Shown piece after piece: positions 29,818 to 38,096 of a DNA stretch of 64,000 nucleotides. The stretch comes from Cupriavidus metallidurans CH34 (GTDB lineage: Bacteria; Pseudomonadota; Gammaproteobacteria; Burkholderiales; Burkholderiaceae). The stretch covers positions 1-64,000 of the forward strand of contig NC_007973.1 in NCBI RefSeq assembly GCF_000196015.1, given 5' to 3'. A model generated the notes under the pieces. The model did not search any database, was not told where the DNA came from, and worked only from the letters and a program-made list of their open reading frames with translations. Within the stretch, counting starts at the first letter, position 1. Every line of letters begins with the position of its first letter. Made by a program: the position numbers and the translations under genes.

Positions 29818-30120
29818 ATGAAGTCCGCCGTACTCCAGCCCCCCGGGACCCCCGCCATGCCTGCCGCCGTGCCTTCCCGTGCGCCTGCGCACCCTGCCTG
29901 TGCCCATTGCCTGGCACTGGCTGACGACCCGCGCCGGCGCGAACCCCATCCCTGCCTGGCCCTGCACAACACGGCGCCGCTGGTCAGCCAGAGCGCGGCC
30001 GGCGTGCCGTTCAGCATGTTGTCGTTCAGGTGCCGGGAATGCGGTACCGCATGGCGGCTCTATGACCGGGCCAACGAGCTGTTCGTGTCGTGGGTGCCGG
30101 AGCATCCGCTGGTGCGATAA
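29818..30120 (+). CDS. Small hypothetical protein with two CxxC pairs
   Basis: A 100-residue frame starting MKSAVLQPPGTPAMP. It contains CAHC near residue 27 and CREC near residue 78, with FRCRECGTAWRLYDRANELF around the second pair. Two CxxC pairs suggest a zinc-ribbon or similar metal site. It lies in the divergent gap between the peptidase gene and the Bug-type binding protein. The start is uncertain; ATG 29809 is also possible. I do not recognise a family. Confidence 0.5.
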   Translation: MKSAVLQPPGTPAMPAAVPSRAPAHPACAHCLALADDPRRREPHPCLALHNTAPLVSQSAAGVPFSMLSFRCRECGTAWRLYDRANELFVSWVPEHPLVR

Positions 30121-30190
30121 CCGCTCGCCCGTTTCAGGGGCGCGGGCCGGATCGGCTAAGATGGCGGCAATTCGGACGCGGCCATGCATT

Positions 30191-30247
30191 TCCCGCCACG
30201 TCCCGCCAAATCCGCAGATTCCCGCTAATTTCCCGCCAATTTCCCGC
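30191..30247. repeat. Helically phased TCCCGC repeats
   Basis: TCCCGC occurs at 30191, 30201, 30220, 30231 and 30242, with a degraded copy TCCGCA at 30211. Steps are 9-11 bp, close to one helical turn. The array ends 12 bp before the start codon of the Bug-type gene. It could be a multi-site operator or a C-rich untranslated leader. Confidence 0.6.
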
Positions 30248-30259
30248 TCAAGCCCGATC

Positions 30260-31252
30260 ATGGTCGCCTTCCGATCCCTGCCGCTGCACGCCGCGTTCAT
30301 CGCGGCCGCTGCCCTGACCGCCTCCATCTCCGTCCCGGCCTTCGCCGCGGACAACTATCCGAGCCGCCCGATCCGCATGATCGTCGCCTATCCGACCGGC
30401 GGCATCAGCGACGCCGTGGCGCGTGCGCTGGGCGAAAAGCTCTCGGTGCAGATGGGCACCTCGGTGGTGGTCGAGAACAAGGCCGGAGCGGGTGGCAGCA
30501 TCGGCATCGACGCCGTGGCCAAGGCCGCGCCGGACGGCTACACAGTCGGTTTCTCGTCGACCAGCCCGCTGACGCTCAATCCGCACGTGGGCCACGTCAA
30601 CTACGACCCGCAGCACGACGTGGCGCCGGTGATGAGCGTGATGTACTCGCCGGTGCTCGTGGTCGCCACGCCGAGCTTCTCCGGCAAATCGTTCCAGGAC
30701 CTGATCGCGCAGGCCAAGGCCAAGCCGGGCTCGGTGCGCTGGGCCACGTCTGGCCTTGGCACGGTGGGCCACGTGATGCTTGAGCAGATCAAGGCCAAGT
30801 CGAAGACCGAACTGACGATGATCCCGTACAAGGGTGCCGGCCAGCAGATGAATGACGCGCTCGGCGGACAGTTCGAGGTGATGAGCACCAACGCCAGCCC
30901 CATGCTGACGCAGCACATGCAGGCCGGGCGCCTGCGCGCCATCGCCGTGGGCGCGCCGAAGCGCATCGACTCGCTGCCCAATGTGCCGACCATGGACGAA
31001 CTGGGCTATCCCAAGGCCAACCTGACCTCGACGTTCGGTATCTTCGCGCCGGGCAAGACGCCGCCGGCCATCATCAACAAGCTCAATGCGGAACTGAACA
31101 AGGCGCTGGCCGAGCCCGACGTGCGCGACCGCCTGCTGCGCGGCGGCGAGGTGCCCACGGGTGGATCGGCGGCACAATTCGGCGCGGCCATTCGCGCCGA
31201 GTCGGCGGAGAACGCGCGCATCGTCAAGGAAGCCGGCATCAAGATCGATTGA
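30260..31252 (+). CDS. Bug-family tripartite tricarboxylate transporter binding protein
   Basis: A 330-residue periplasmic binding protein of the TctC/Bug family, greatly expanded in Burkholderiales. The signal is LPLHAAFIAAAALTASISVPAFA, followed by the usual NYPSRPIRMIVAYPTGGISDAVARALGEKL and VVVENKAGAGGSIG. Ligands are small carboxylates in known members. No TctA/TctB membrane partners lie nearby, which is common for this family. ATG 30260 gives a proper signal peptide; the frame is open far upstream but unconserved. Confidence 0.92.
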   Translation: MVAFRSLPLHAAFIAAAALTASISVPAFAADNYPSRPIRMIVAYPTGGISDAVARALGEKLSVQMGTSVVVENKAGAGGSIGIDAVAKAAPDGYTVGFSSTSPLTLNPHVGHVNYDPQHDVAPVMSVMYSPVLVVATPSFSGKSFQDLIAQAKAKPGSVRWATSGLGTVGHVMLEQIKAKSKTELTMIPYKGAGQQMNDALGGQFEVMSTNASPMLTQHMQAGRLRAIAVGAPKRIDSLPNVPTMDELGYPKANLTSTFGIFAPGKTPPAIINKLNAELNKALAEPDVRDRLLRGGEVPTGGSAAQFGAAIRAESAENARIVKEAGIKID

Positions 31253-31310
31253 GATGGATTCCGCTCAGCCGAAGGCGGCGGCCACATCTGCCACATTCGC
31301 CTCATCCGCC

Positions 31311-32078
31311 TCATAGGGCAGCCAATGACGGCCGGCCGCGTGTCGCGACGGCTGTTTCTATCGGGTCCAGGCGGCTCCCGAGCCGATAGACCGAACGCAG
31401 CATGATGCCGTTGAACGGCCAGAGCGCGAGTTTGGTGCGTACCCGTGACAGGTGGCTGTCGATGGTGCGCGCCTGCTCCTTGATACCCGTGGCAGGCCAA
31501 ACGTGCTCGATCATCGCGCGGCGCGTCACCAGCGCGCCAAGGTTGCGGAACAGCAGCAGCGCCAGCGCGTATTCCTTGGGCGACAGGGCCACGGTCATGC
31601 TGTTGACCCACACGCGGTGCTCCGCTACCGCAAAGCGGAACACGCCGCAGACGAGTTGATCGGAGGTGTCCCCTAGCGCGCCGGGCGGCACGGTGGCAAC
31701 CGTCATGCCGGGCACCGCTGCCCGCCGGGTCAATGCCTCGATGCGGGCCCGAAGTTCATCGCATCGCGCGGGCTGTGGCACGTACGCATCCGCGCCAGCC
31801 GCGAGGCAGCCCACGACCACTTCCTCCGCATCGCTCTGGCCCAGCATCATCACCGGCATCCCGTGTCCCAGTGTGCGCCGCACCCAATCGAGCAGATCAT
31901 CGGCGTTGGTACCGGCCACGTCCCGGTCCAGCAGCAGCAGATCGAACGGCTCACGACGCATGGCCTCGATCATCGGCTGGCTGCTGCGAAATCGCGCAAG
32001 CGTGTGTCCGCCGGGATGCAACGCTCGCTCCAGCACGATGGCGCGGGCGGGGTCGTCTTCGAGCGCGGCGATTCTCAA
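31311..32078 (-). CDS. OmpR-type response regulator with altered receiver
   Basis: A 255-residue two-domain regulator. The receiver (1-118) keeps E7-D8-D9 and D51 (LLLLD), but the switch Thr position is Gly (MMLG80) and the conserved Lys position is Gln (VPQ102P). Normal phosphorylation signalling is therefore doubtful. The C-terminal winged helix is intact (SPKEYALALLLFRNLG, RTIDSHLSRVRTKLALW). No histidine kinase is adjacent. It is divergently transcribed from a close relative at 32264, across about 185 bp. Confidence 0.88.
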   Translation of the reverse strand: MRIAALEDDPARAIVLERALHPGGHTLARFRSSQPMIEAMRREPFDLLLLDRDVAGTNADDLLDWVRRTLGHGMPVMMLGQSDAEEVVVGCLAAGADAYVPQPARCDELRARIEALTRRAAVPGMTVATVPPGALGDTSDQLVCGVFRFAVAEHRVWVNSMTVALSPKEYALALLLFRNLGALVTRRAMIEHVWPATGIKEQARTIDSHLSRVRTKLALWPFNGIMLRSVYRLGSRLDPIETAVATRGRPSLAAL

Positions 32079-32263
32079 GATGCGTTTCCTTCCTGTTCAG
32101 GTCAGATGTTCCGGGTCATGGTAGGCCGATGCGCGCGCCAAACGAAAGTAAACATTTGTGGCCGATGCAGAAAATGAGCATCGTCTTATAGGGTTTTCTC
32201 GCTCACACGCCTCTAATGGTCGTCAGCGATTTCACTGGACGCTCCACGTGGGAGCGACGACGC

Positions 32264-33070
32264 ATGACAAGGATGGGACTGAGGGTTGCCTCGCTGGAGG
32301 ACGACGCCGCCGAGGCCGCGAGGATTCGCGAGATCGTGACGGCGGAAGGGCACGAGTGCGTAACGTTCGCCGATGGCAGGCGCATGCTGGTCACGTTGCG
32401 CAAGGTCACGTTCGACCTGCTGCTGCTTGACTGGCACGTGCCGCATGTCTCGGGCCGGGAAGTACTGGACTGGGTGCGCGCGCACCTGGACCCGCGCATA
32501 CCGGTGATGTTCCTGACTGGGCGTGACACCGAGGCGGACATTGTCGCAACGTTGAGTGCCGGCGCCGACGACTATATGGTCAAGCCGATCCGGCCGCGCG
32601 AACTCGGCGCGCGCATCGCAGCGCTGCTGCGGCGAGCGTACCCGGACTCTCGCCAGCCAGACGATGGACGGCTGACCTGGGGCTGTTTCCGCTTTGATGC
32701 CGTGACGCGCGAAGCCACGTGCCACGGGCAGGAGGTACGGCTGACGCCGAAGGAGTTCGAAGTCGCGCTGCTCCTGTTCCGCAATGAGGGCCGCGCCGTG
32801 CCGCGCGAATACATGCTTGCGGCGATCTGGGGCAAGGAACTGCCACCGCTGTCGCGCACCATCGATACCCATGTCTCGCGCGTGCGTACCAAGCTCGGCC
32901 TGTGGGAGCACAACGGCGTGCGGCTCCAGCCGCTCTACACGCATGGCTATCGTCTGGAACTGCTGACGACGCCGGGGATGGCGCCACCGTCAACACCACC
33001 GCCAACTCCACCTTCGACTCCGCCATCGCAAAAAAAGAAAGGCACCCGAAGGTGCCTTTCTGCCAACTGA
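32264..33070 (+). CDS. OmpR-type response regulator with Pro-rich tail
   Basis: A 268-residue regulator with an intact receiver: acidic E12-D13-D14, phosphoacceptor D56 (LLLLD), T85 and K107 (MVKP). The winged-helix domain (TPKEFEVALLLFRNEG, RTIDTHVSRVRTKLGLW) closely matches that of the divergent neighbour. GGGAG precedes ATG 32264. The last 30 residues are Pro/Thr/Ser-rich then Lys/Arg-rich (TPPSQKKKGTRRCLSAN), encoded by DNA that also forms the porin terminator. No kinase gene is nearby. Confidence 0.88.
   Translation: MTRMGLRVASLEDDAAEAARIREIVTAEGHECVTFADGRRMLVTLRKVTFDLLLLDWHVPHVSGREVLDWVRAHLDPRIPVMFLTGRDTEADIVATLSAGADDYMVKPIRPRELGARIAALLRRAYPDSRQPDDGRLTWGCFRFDAVTREATCHGQEVRLTPKEFEVALLLFRNEGRAVPREYMLAAIWGKELPPLSRTIDTHVSRVRTKLGLWEHNGVRLQPLYTHGYRLELLTTPGMAPPSTPPPTPPSTPPSQKKKGTRRCLSAN
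33030..33059 (-). terminator. Porin terminator lying inside the regulator gene
   Basis: On the minus strand AAAGGCACC and GGTGCCTTT form a perfect 9-bp stem with a four-base loop followed by CTTTTTTT. It lies about 25 bp after the porin stop and inside the last codons of the convergent response regulator. Confidence 0.85.
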
Positions 33071-33918
33071 TCAAACCAACAATCAGAAGATGTGGCGGAT
33101 GCCAGCGCCGAAGCTGGTCTGGTTGTTGCGGCCCGGCAGTTCGGTCGTGGTAGCGCCCGAAACCTTGTTGAAGTCCGCAGCACCATAGACTTGCGTGCGC
33201 TTCGACAGCGAGTACTCGGCGATCAGCGCGGCCGTGTAGCGGCGGCCATTGTTGTCGGCGATACCGTTCTTGTTTTCGACGTAATCGGCGTAGAACGCAC
33301 CGGTCAGCGCCAGGGCCGGAGTGGCCTGGTAGGTCGCGCCGATGTAGCCCAGCGTGTCCTTGCGCGGATTGGCGTTGGCAGCAGCCGTACCGACGGTGTT
33401 CGGAGCCGGGTTGGCGTTCGTCGTGACGACGGCGGCGTTGTTCAGGATGTTGTCCATCAGGCCGGTGTGGTCGCGACCACCGATGTAGCCCAGGAAGATC
33501 TTTGCCGGGCCGATCGAGTACTTACCAGCAGCGCCCCACATTTGCTGCTTGTTGCCATTGGCGTCGCGAATTTCCTGGTACACGCCACCCACGCCGAACG
33601 GGCCGTAGTTGTAGGCTGCGCGCACGCCAAAGTACGGCGTGTTGATGCCGGCGCCCGAACCGCTTGCCTTCGTGAAGCTGCCCGGGGTTTCGCCGAAGCC
33701 GTAGCTTGCGCCGAAATCAAAACCGCTGAACGAACCGCCGTAGCTGACCACGTTGTTGCGACGGAGCTGCGTCAGGCTGTAGTACATCCACGAGTTACCG
33801 GTGTAGTTACCGATGGTCAGCGGATCGTAGTCACCGAAGAAATTAAACCCTTCGGTGTACTGACGGCCCAGCTTCACGGCGCCGAAGTCACCAGCCAGGC
33901 CAACGTAGGCTTGACGGT

Positions 33919-33945
33919 TGAGCTTGCCCCCGCAAAACGAATCCC
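33919..33945 (+). repeat. Left terminal inverted repeat of the IS
   Basis: The 27 bp begin TGAGCTTGCCCC and end ACGAATCCC. They match the reverse complement of the right end at 21 of 27 positions, with the differences clustered at inner positions 13-18. Confidence 0.93.
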
Positions 33946-33979
33946 TTGCTGAGGTTAAACTGAAGCAAGGAGAGATGTG

Positions 33980-34276
33980 ATGACAAGCAAGACAAAGCGG
34001 GCGCAGTACACGCTGGAATTCAAGCTGGAAGCGGTACGGCTGGTGAAGAGCGGGCAGAGCATGGCAGTGGTTAGCGCGACCCTGGGCATCAGAGCGCAGA
34101 CGCTGCATAACTGGGTCAAGGCGGAGCGGGAAGGCAAGCTGACTGGTGCGGGTATGAAGCCGGTCAGCCCGGAGCAGATGGAGCTGGCCCGGCTTCGGGC
34201 GGAGGTGGCGCGCTTGAAGATGGAGCGCGATATTTTAAAAAAAGCCGCAGCATACTTTGCGAAGGAGTCGGTGTGA
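33980..34276 (+). CDS. IS3-family transposase OrfA
   Basis: A 98-residue DNA-binding subunit. It has a helix-turn-helix (TLEFKLEAVRLVKSGQSMAVVSATLGIRAQTLHNWVKAERE) and a leucine-zipper-like coiled coil (MELARLRAEVARLKMERDILKKA) for dimerisation. AAGGAGAG precedes the ATG. It can be joined to OrfB by a -1 frameshift to give the full transposase, while OrfA alone usually acts as a repressor in this family. Confidence 0.93.
   Translation: MTSKTKRAQYTLEFKLEAVRLVKSGQSMAVVSATLGIRAQTLHNWVKAEREGKLTGAGMKPVSPEQMELARLRAEVARLKMERDILKKAAAYFAKESV
34237..34243 (+). other. Programmed -1 frameshift site (A7)
   Basis: Seven A residues read TTA-AAA-AAA-GCC in the orfA frame, the A-AAA-AAA slippery pattern used by IS3-family elements. 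The -1 frame stays open from here into orfB, giving the joint LKKSRSILCEGVG before OrfB. The site lies 33 bases before the orfA stop. Confidence 0.8.
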
Positions 34277-35166
34277 GGTATGCGTTCATCGAGCGAAACC
34301 GACGTTACTGGCCGGTCTCGGTCCTGTGTGAGCTGTTAGGGGTCAGCCCCAGCGGCTATCACCAGCGCAAGCAACGCACAGTAAGCACCGACAGGCCAGA
34401 TAGAGGCCGACTCAGTGACGATGCCTTGTTGGCCCACATCAAGGCGATTCACGCCGGGGTCAAGGGGGAGTACGGCTGGCCGCGCATGTGGAAGGAACTG
34501 CTGGCGCGTGGGGTGCGGGTGGGCAAGGAGCGTGTTCGCAAGCTGATGGCGCTGCACGGCATCCGTGCCCGCCACAAGCGCAAGTACATCGCGACAACCA
34601 ACTCGAACCACGATTTGCCGGTGGCCCCCAATCTGCTGCAACGCGACTTTAGCCCAGCAGCACCCAATCAAGTCTGGACGAGCGACATAACCTATGTGGC
34701 GACCGCCGAAGGCTGGCTCTACCTGGTGGTCATCATCGACCTGTTCAGCCGGCAGGTGGTTGGCTGGTCGATGCAACCACACATGAAGGCCGAATTGGTC
34801 ACGGACGCGCTGCGCATGGCCTGGTTCCGGCGCCGCCCGGAAGCCGGTGTGATTGTGCACACCGACCGGGGAAGCCAGTATTGCAGCCATCTGTTTCAAG
34901 ACGCCCTGAAGGCGTATGGCATGCGCTCGTCAATGAGCCGCAGGGGCGATTGCTGGGACAACGCGCCGACTGAGAGTCTGTGGGGGTCGTTGAAGGTCGC
35001 TCGCCTGCACGGTCGCCAGTTCGCTACCCGCCGCGCCGCAATGGACGAGGTAATTGACTGGCTTGGCTTTTATAATGCCAGCCGACTCCACTCGACGCTG
35101 GGCTACGTCAGCCCCATGACGTTCGAGAAAAACTGGTCCGCAGCTCAGCAACACCGGGCTGCCTAA
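34273..35166 (+). CDS. IS3-family transposase OrfB (DDE integrase domain)
   Basis: The 297-residue catalytic part of the transposase. It has the HTH_21-like region (HIKAIHAGVKGEYGWPRMWKEL), then the rve integrase fold with WTSDITYV (first Asp), VIVHTDRGSQYCS (second Asp) and DNAPTESLWGSLKVARL (Glu). GTG at 34273 overlaps the orfA stop (GTGA) and has GAAGGAG upstream, so it may be made both alone and as an OrfAB fusion. The reading frame looks undamaged. Confidence 0.94.
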   Translation: MRYAFIERNRRYWPVSVLCELLGVSPSGYHQRKQRTVSTDRPDRGRLSDDALLAHIKAIHAGVKGEYGWPRMWKELLARGVRVGKERVRKLMALHGIRARHKRKYIATTNSNHDLPVAPNLLQRDFSPAAPNQVWTSDITYVATAEGWLYLVVIIDLFSRQVVGWSMQPHMKAELVTDALRMAWFRRRPEAGVIVHTDRGSQYCSHLFQDALKAYGMRSSMSRRGDCWDNAPTESLWGSLKVARLHGRQFATRRAAMDEVIDWLGFYNASRLHSTLGYVSPMTFEKNWSAAQQHRAA

Positions 35167-35179
35167 TTCCCTCGGTTAT

Positions 35180-35206
35180 GGGATTCGTGGAACAGGGGCA
35201 AGGTCA
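35180..35206 (-). repeat. Right terminal inverted repeat of the IS
   Basis: On the minus strand this end reads TGACCTTGCCCC at the outside and ACGAATCCC inside, pairing with the left end at 21 of 27 positions. The next three bases are the GGT duplication. Confidence 0.93.
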
Positions 35207-35498
35207 GGTTGAAGATCTGGCCCGACGAGCTCATCGTGCCGTTGGGCACGTTGAAGCCGTTTTCCAGTTGGAAGATGGCCTTCAGGTTGTTGCCCAGGGC
35301 TTCGGCGCCCTTCAGGCCCCAGCGGCTTTGCGTGATGGCACCATTGTCCATCGCGAGTTGGCCGTGGTTGTTGGCATCGGCGTTGGTCGTGTAGTGGATG
35401 CTGGCGTCGGCAATGCCGTACAGCGTGACCGACGTTTGCGCGTAGGCGCCGCCGGCAAACAGCGAACCGAGTGCGAGGGTCAGTAGCGATTTCTTCAT

Positions 35499-35918
35499 GG
35501 TGCTCCTTTTCTGTCTTGTGGTTGTCCGCTGCCGGATCACGGCGCGTCCATTTGAATAACGTTTGCTGTAAACGCCGCGAAAATTTAACAAAAGGCGGAT
35601 CGTTCGGACATAAAACCAAGCAAGAGCAGTGCTTCAGGAGGAGATTTGGTGCAATTCCGTTGGTTTGCCGCTACACAATGCCTCCGCACCCTGAAAATGG
35701 TGCGCAGCAGCACGCGTCGTTCTGGTGCAAGGGCACGAACGGGCAGCGACAGGGCAACGAAAAACAGGGGGATAAACGGAAGTGCGGAGGACAGCGCAGC
35801 GGTCGTGAAATACGACTGCTGCGCTGCAATAACCTAATCGAAAATGCGGGTTTTCCCTTAGAAGAAAATACCGCGGATTTATCGCGGATTTACTTTGGAA
35901 TTACCCACAGCCTCGATC
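35499..35918. other. Porin-minE intergenic region (420 bp)
   Basis: No gene is supported here. It should contain the porin promoter (minus strand); AT-richer DNA lies at about 35550-35620. At 35872-35893 CGCGGATTTA is repeated in tandem with an 11-bp step. At about 35904-35930 CCACAAGCCT/AGGCTGTGG (minus strand) forms an imperfect hairpin spanning the minE stop codon, a possible minE terminator without a T tract. Confidence 0.45.
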
Positions 35919-36173
35919 TCAGGCTTGTGGAATTTCTATCTTGACCTCGAGAACCTCGAGGTTGTCCTGACGCTCCAGGCTGACGCGCAGGTCCTGATCG
36001 CTGATTTTGACGTACTTCGAAATCACGGCCACCAGCTCGCGCTGAAGGGCCGGCAGGTAATCGGCCGGCGCCGAATGGCCCGAACGTTCATGGGCAAGAA
36101 TGATCTGCAGGCGCTCCTTGGCGACCGATGCGGATTTCTTCTTCTCTCCCAGCAGGAAGGACAGGATCGACAT
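35919..36173 (-). CDS. minE: Cell division topological specificity factor MinE
   Basis: An 84-residue protein that stimulates MinD ATPase and drives Min oscillation, keeping MinC away from midcell. The N-terminal membrane/MinD-binding part is [31 protein letters not shown], and the C-terminal dimer domain follows. Length is normal. It is the last gene of minC-minD-minE, 15 bp after minD. Confidence 0.97.
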   Translation of the reverse strand: MSILSFLLGEKKKSASVAKERLQIILAHERSGHSAPADYLPALQRELVAVISKYVKISDQDLRVSLERQDNLEVLEVKIEIPQA

Positions 36174-36188
36174 GTGGATGAGCCCTCC

Positions 36189-37001
36189 TTATTTGTTGCC
36201 GAAGATGCGCGAGAACAGCCCCGGCTTCTGATAATCGGTAAAGCGCAGCGGTTTGTCCTTGCCCAGGAAGCGGTCCACGATGTCGCCGTAGGCATCGGCC
36301 ACATCGGTGCCTTCCAGGTGGATCGCCGGCGTGCCCTGGTTGGAGGCATGGAGCACCGCCTCCGATTCCGGAACCACGCCGATCAGCTTGATGCGCAGGA
36401 TTTCCTGAATATCGGTAAGCGACAGCATCTCGCCACCGTGCACGCGCTTGGGGTTGTAGCGCGTGATCAGCAGGTGTTCCTTGATCGGCTCGCCTTCGCT
36501 GGCGCGCTTGGTCTTCGACGACAGGATACCGAGAATGCGGTCCGAATCGCGTACCGACGATACCTCGGGGTTGGTCACGATCAGCGCCTCGTCAGCGAAA
36601 TACATCGCCATTAGCGCGCCCGTCTCGATGCCGGCCGGCGAGTCGCAGATGATGTACTCGAAGCCCATTTCCTTCAGGTCGTTGATGACCTTCTCCACGC
36701 CCTCGCGCGTCAGCGCTTCCTTGTCGCGCGTCTGCGACGCCGGCAGGATGAACAGGTTTTCGCACTTCTTGTCCTTGATCAGCGCCTGGTGCAGGTTCGC
36801 TTCGCCCTGCACCACGTTGATCAGGTCATACACCACGCGACGCTCGCAGCCCATGATCAGGTCGAGGTTGCGCAGGCCGACGTCGAAATCGATCACGGCA
36901 GTCTTGTGGCCACGCAGGGCCAGACCGGCGGCGAAACTCGCGCTGGTGGTGGTCTTGCCAACGCCCCCCTTGCCGGAGGTCACTACGATGATTTTTGCCA
37001 T
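36189..37001 (-). CDS. minD: Septum-site determining ATPase MinD
   Basis: A 270-residue ParA/MinD-type ATPase that binds the inner membrane when ATP-bound, recruits MinC and is released by MinE. The deviant Walker A is VTSGKGGVGKTTTSASFA, and FDVGLRNLDLIMGCERRVVYDL follows. The C-terminal amphipathic membrane-targeting helix is FSRIFGNK. Length and start are standard. Confidence 0.98.
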   Translation of the reverse strand: MAKIIVVTSGKGGVGKTTTSASFAAGLALRGHKTAVIDFDVGLRNLDLIMGCERRVVYDLINVVQGEANLHQALIKDKKCENLFILPASQTRDKEALTREGVEKVINDLKEMGFEYIICDSPAGIETGALMAMYFADEALIVTNPEVSSVRDSDRILGILSSKTKRASEGEPIKEHLLITRYNPKRVHGGEMLSLTDIQEILRIKLIGVVPESEAVLHASNQGTPAIHLEGTDVADAYGDIVDRFLGKDKPLRFTDYQKPGLFSRIFGNK

Positions 37002-37049
37002 GGCTCTATGGTCCGGTATGAGTGGAATTCGTTCGATTGCGTGCTGCCG

Positions 37050-37898
37050 TTATTTCATGCGCAGCGGTTCAAGGATCAGCTTTTCGTCGGCCAGGCGAAC
37101 CTGTGCCGACTTGCCGAGCACGTCGGCCGGGAGTGTCTGCTCCGCGGTCCGGTAGATGCCGGCGATGGAAATCAGTTCGGGCTCCAGGCACGTGCAGAAG
37201 ATGCGCGCATCGGGATTACCCTTGACACCCGCCAGTGCGCGGCCGCGCAGCGGGGCATAGATATGGATATTGCCTTCGGCGATGACTTCGGCGCCGTAGC
37301 TGACCAGGTCCAGGATCACCACGTCGCCCTGGGCGTAGATCTGCTGGCCCGAGCGCAGCGGCTTGTCGATCAGCAGCGTGGGGATTGCGCGGGGGGCGGA
37401 AGCCGCGTTCGCGGCCGCCATGATCTCGGCGATTTCCGAGGCCTTGCCATTGACGGCGGCGCCCTCGCTGTCCTTGCCCTTGCCGGTGTTCCCGGCCGCC
37501 TCGGCGTCCGTCTGCCCGCTTGCCGCCGTGGCTTCGGGTTTGCCCGCCTTCTCTTTAGGGGCCTCGTCCTTGCCGCCACGCCGGCTCTGGCTGTCCAGCA
37601 GCGGCAGGCCGAAGCCGCCGGCCCAGTCGCGCTGGTCGGCACGGGCCACCACGCCGATGGCACGGGCCTTGAGGGTGGCCAGGGTGTCGATCACACGGTC
37701 CAGCGCCAGCGCCCCGGTGCCTTCCAGGCGGCGCAGGTCCAGCGCGACAACGTCATCAGAAAAGAAATCGGGGGTTGACTCGAAGCGGGAGAGGAGGTCG
37801 TCCCGCACCGCGTCCAGGTCGGCGGTATTGAGAGCGAGAAGGAGGGCGTCGACGTTGCCACTGCGCAGCTCGAAGCGTGGCGATTTCTTCTGAGACAT
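37050..37898 (-). CDS. minC: Septum-site inhibitor MinC with long linker
   Basis: A 282-residue FtsZ-ring inhibitor. The N-terminal FtsZ-antagonist domain starts [18 protein letters not shown], and the C-terminal beta-helix dimer/MinD-binding domain includes [21 protein letters not shown] and [14 protein letters not shown]. Between them lies a charged, low-complexity linker of about 55 residues ([18 protein letters not shown] and onward), which makes it about 50 residues longer than E. coli MinC. I chose ATG 37898; an ATG at 37925 is possible. Confidence 0.95.
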   Translation of the reverse strand: MSQKKSPRFELRSGNVDALLLALNTADLDAVRDDLLSRFESTPDFFSDDVVALDLRRLEGTGALALDRVIDTLATLKARAIGVVARADQRDWAGGFGLPLLDSQSRRGGKDEAPKEKAGKPEATAASGQTDAEAAGNTGKGKDSEGAAVNGKASEIAEIMAAANAASAPRAIPTLLIDKPLRSGQQIYAQGDVVILDLVSYGAEVIAEGNIHIYAPLRGRALAGVKGNPDARIFCTCLEPELISIAGIYRTAEQTLPADVLGKSAQVRLADEKLILEPLRMK

Positions 37899-38096
37899 AG
37901 CCGGGTGACCGTGGAAATGCCACATTCTAACGTCGTATCTCCGGGGAACTGTAACAAATGTCGGACGGCCGGCCCCAGGTGGCCGATGCGGACCACGGGC
38001 GCGCCAGCCGCACGTCAAAAAGTGGTGATGGCGGGGATGGTTCACATCAAATGCCTCGGCTTGTTACGATTGCACGTCCTCAAGTACGGAGCATCC

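Larger units (their letters stand above)
33919..35206 (+). mobile_element. Complete IS3-family insertion sequence (1288 bp)
   Basis: The element has 27-bp imperfect terminal inverted repeats starting TGA and ending TCA, overlapping orfA and orfB genes, and a frameshift site. It is flanked by the direct repeat GGT at 33916-33918 and 35207-35209, the 3-bp target duplication usual for this family. Both transposase genes look intact, so it may still move. The IS name needs an ISfinder comparison. Confidence 0.95.
33083..35498 (-). pseudogene. Outer-membrane porin gene split by an IS3-family element
   Basis: A Burkholderiales-type trimeric porin (Porin_4/OmpC-like) that would let small solutes cross the outer membrane. 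The 5' part (35498-35207) encodes MKKSLLTLALGSLFAGGAYA as signal peptide, then QTSVTLYGIADASIHY. The 3' part (33918-33083) encodes RQAYVGLAGDFGAVKLGRQY through the terminal FGAGIRHIF. Removing the 1288-bp insertion and one GGT copy rejoins GQIFN to RQAYVGL in frame and gives 374 residues with no other lesion. AAGGAG precedes the ATG. The product is truncated as it stands. Confidence 0.93.

Noticed and set aside
29637..30017. N-terminal extension of the M20 carboxypeptidase
   Set aside because: It would bury the signal peptide; AAGGAG and ATG 29636 give a normal secreted protein.
30191..30247. CRISPR or tandem-repeat array
   Set aside because: Units are only about 6 bp with 3-5 bp between them; far too short for CRISPR repeats and spacers.
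35471..35944. 157-codon plus-strand frame between porin and minE
   Set aside because: Overlaps the porin start and the minE end in antisense and has no motif or ribosome site.
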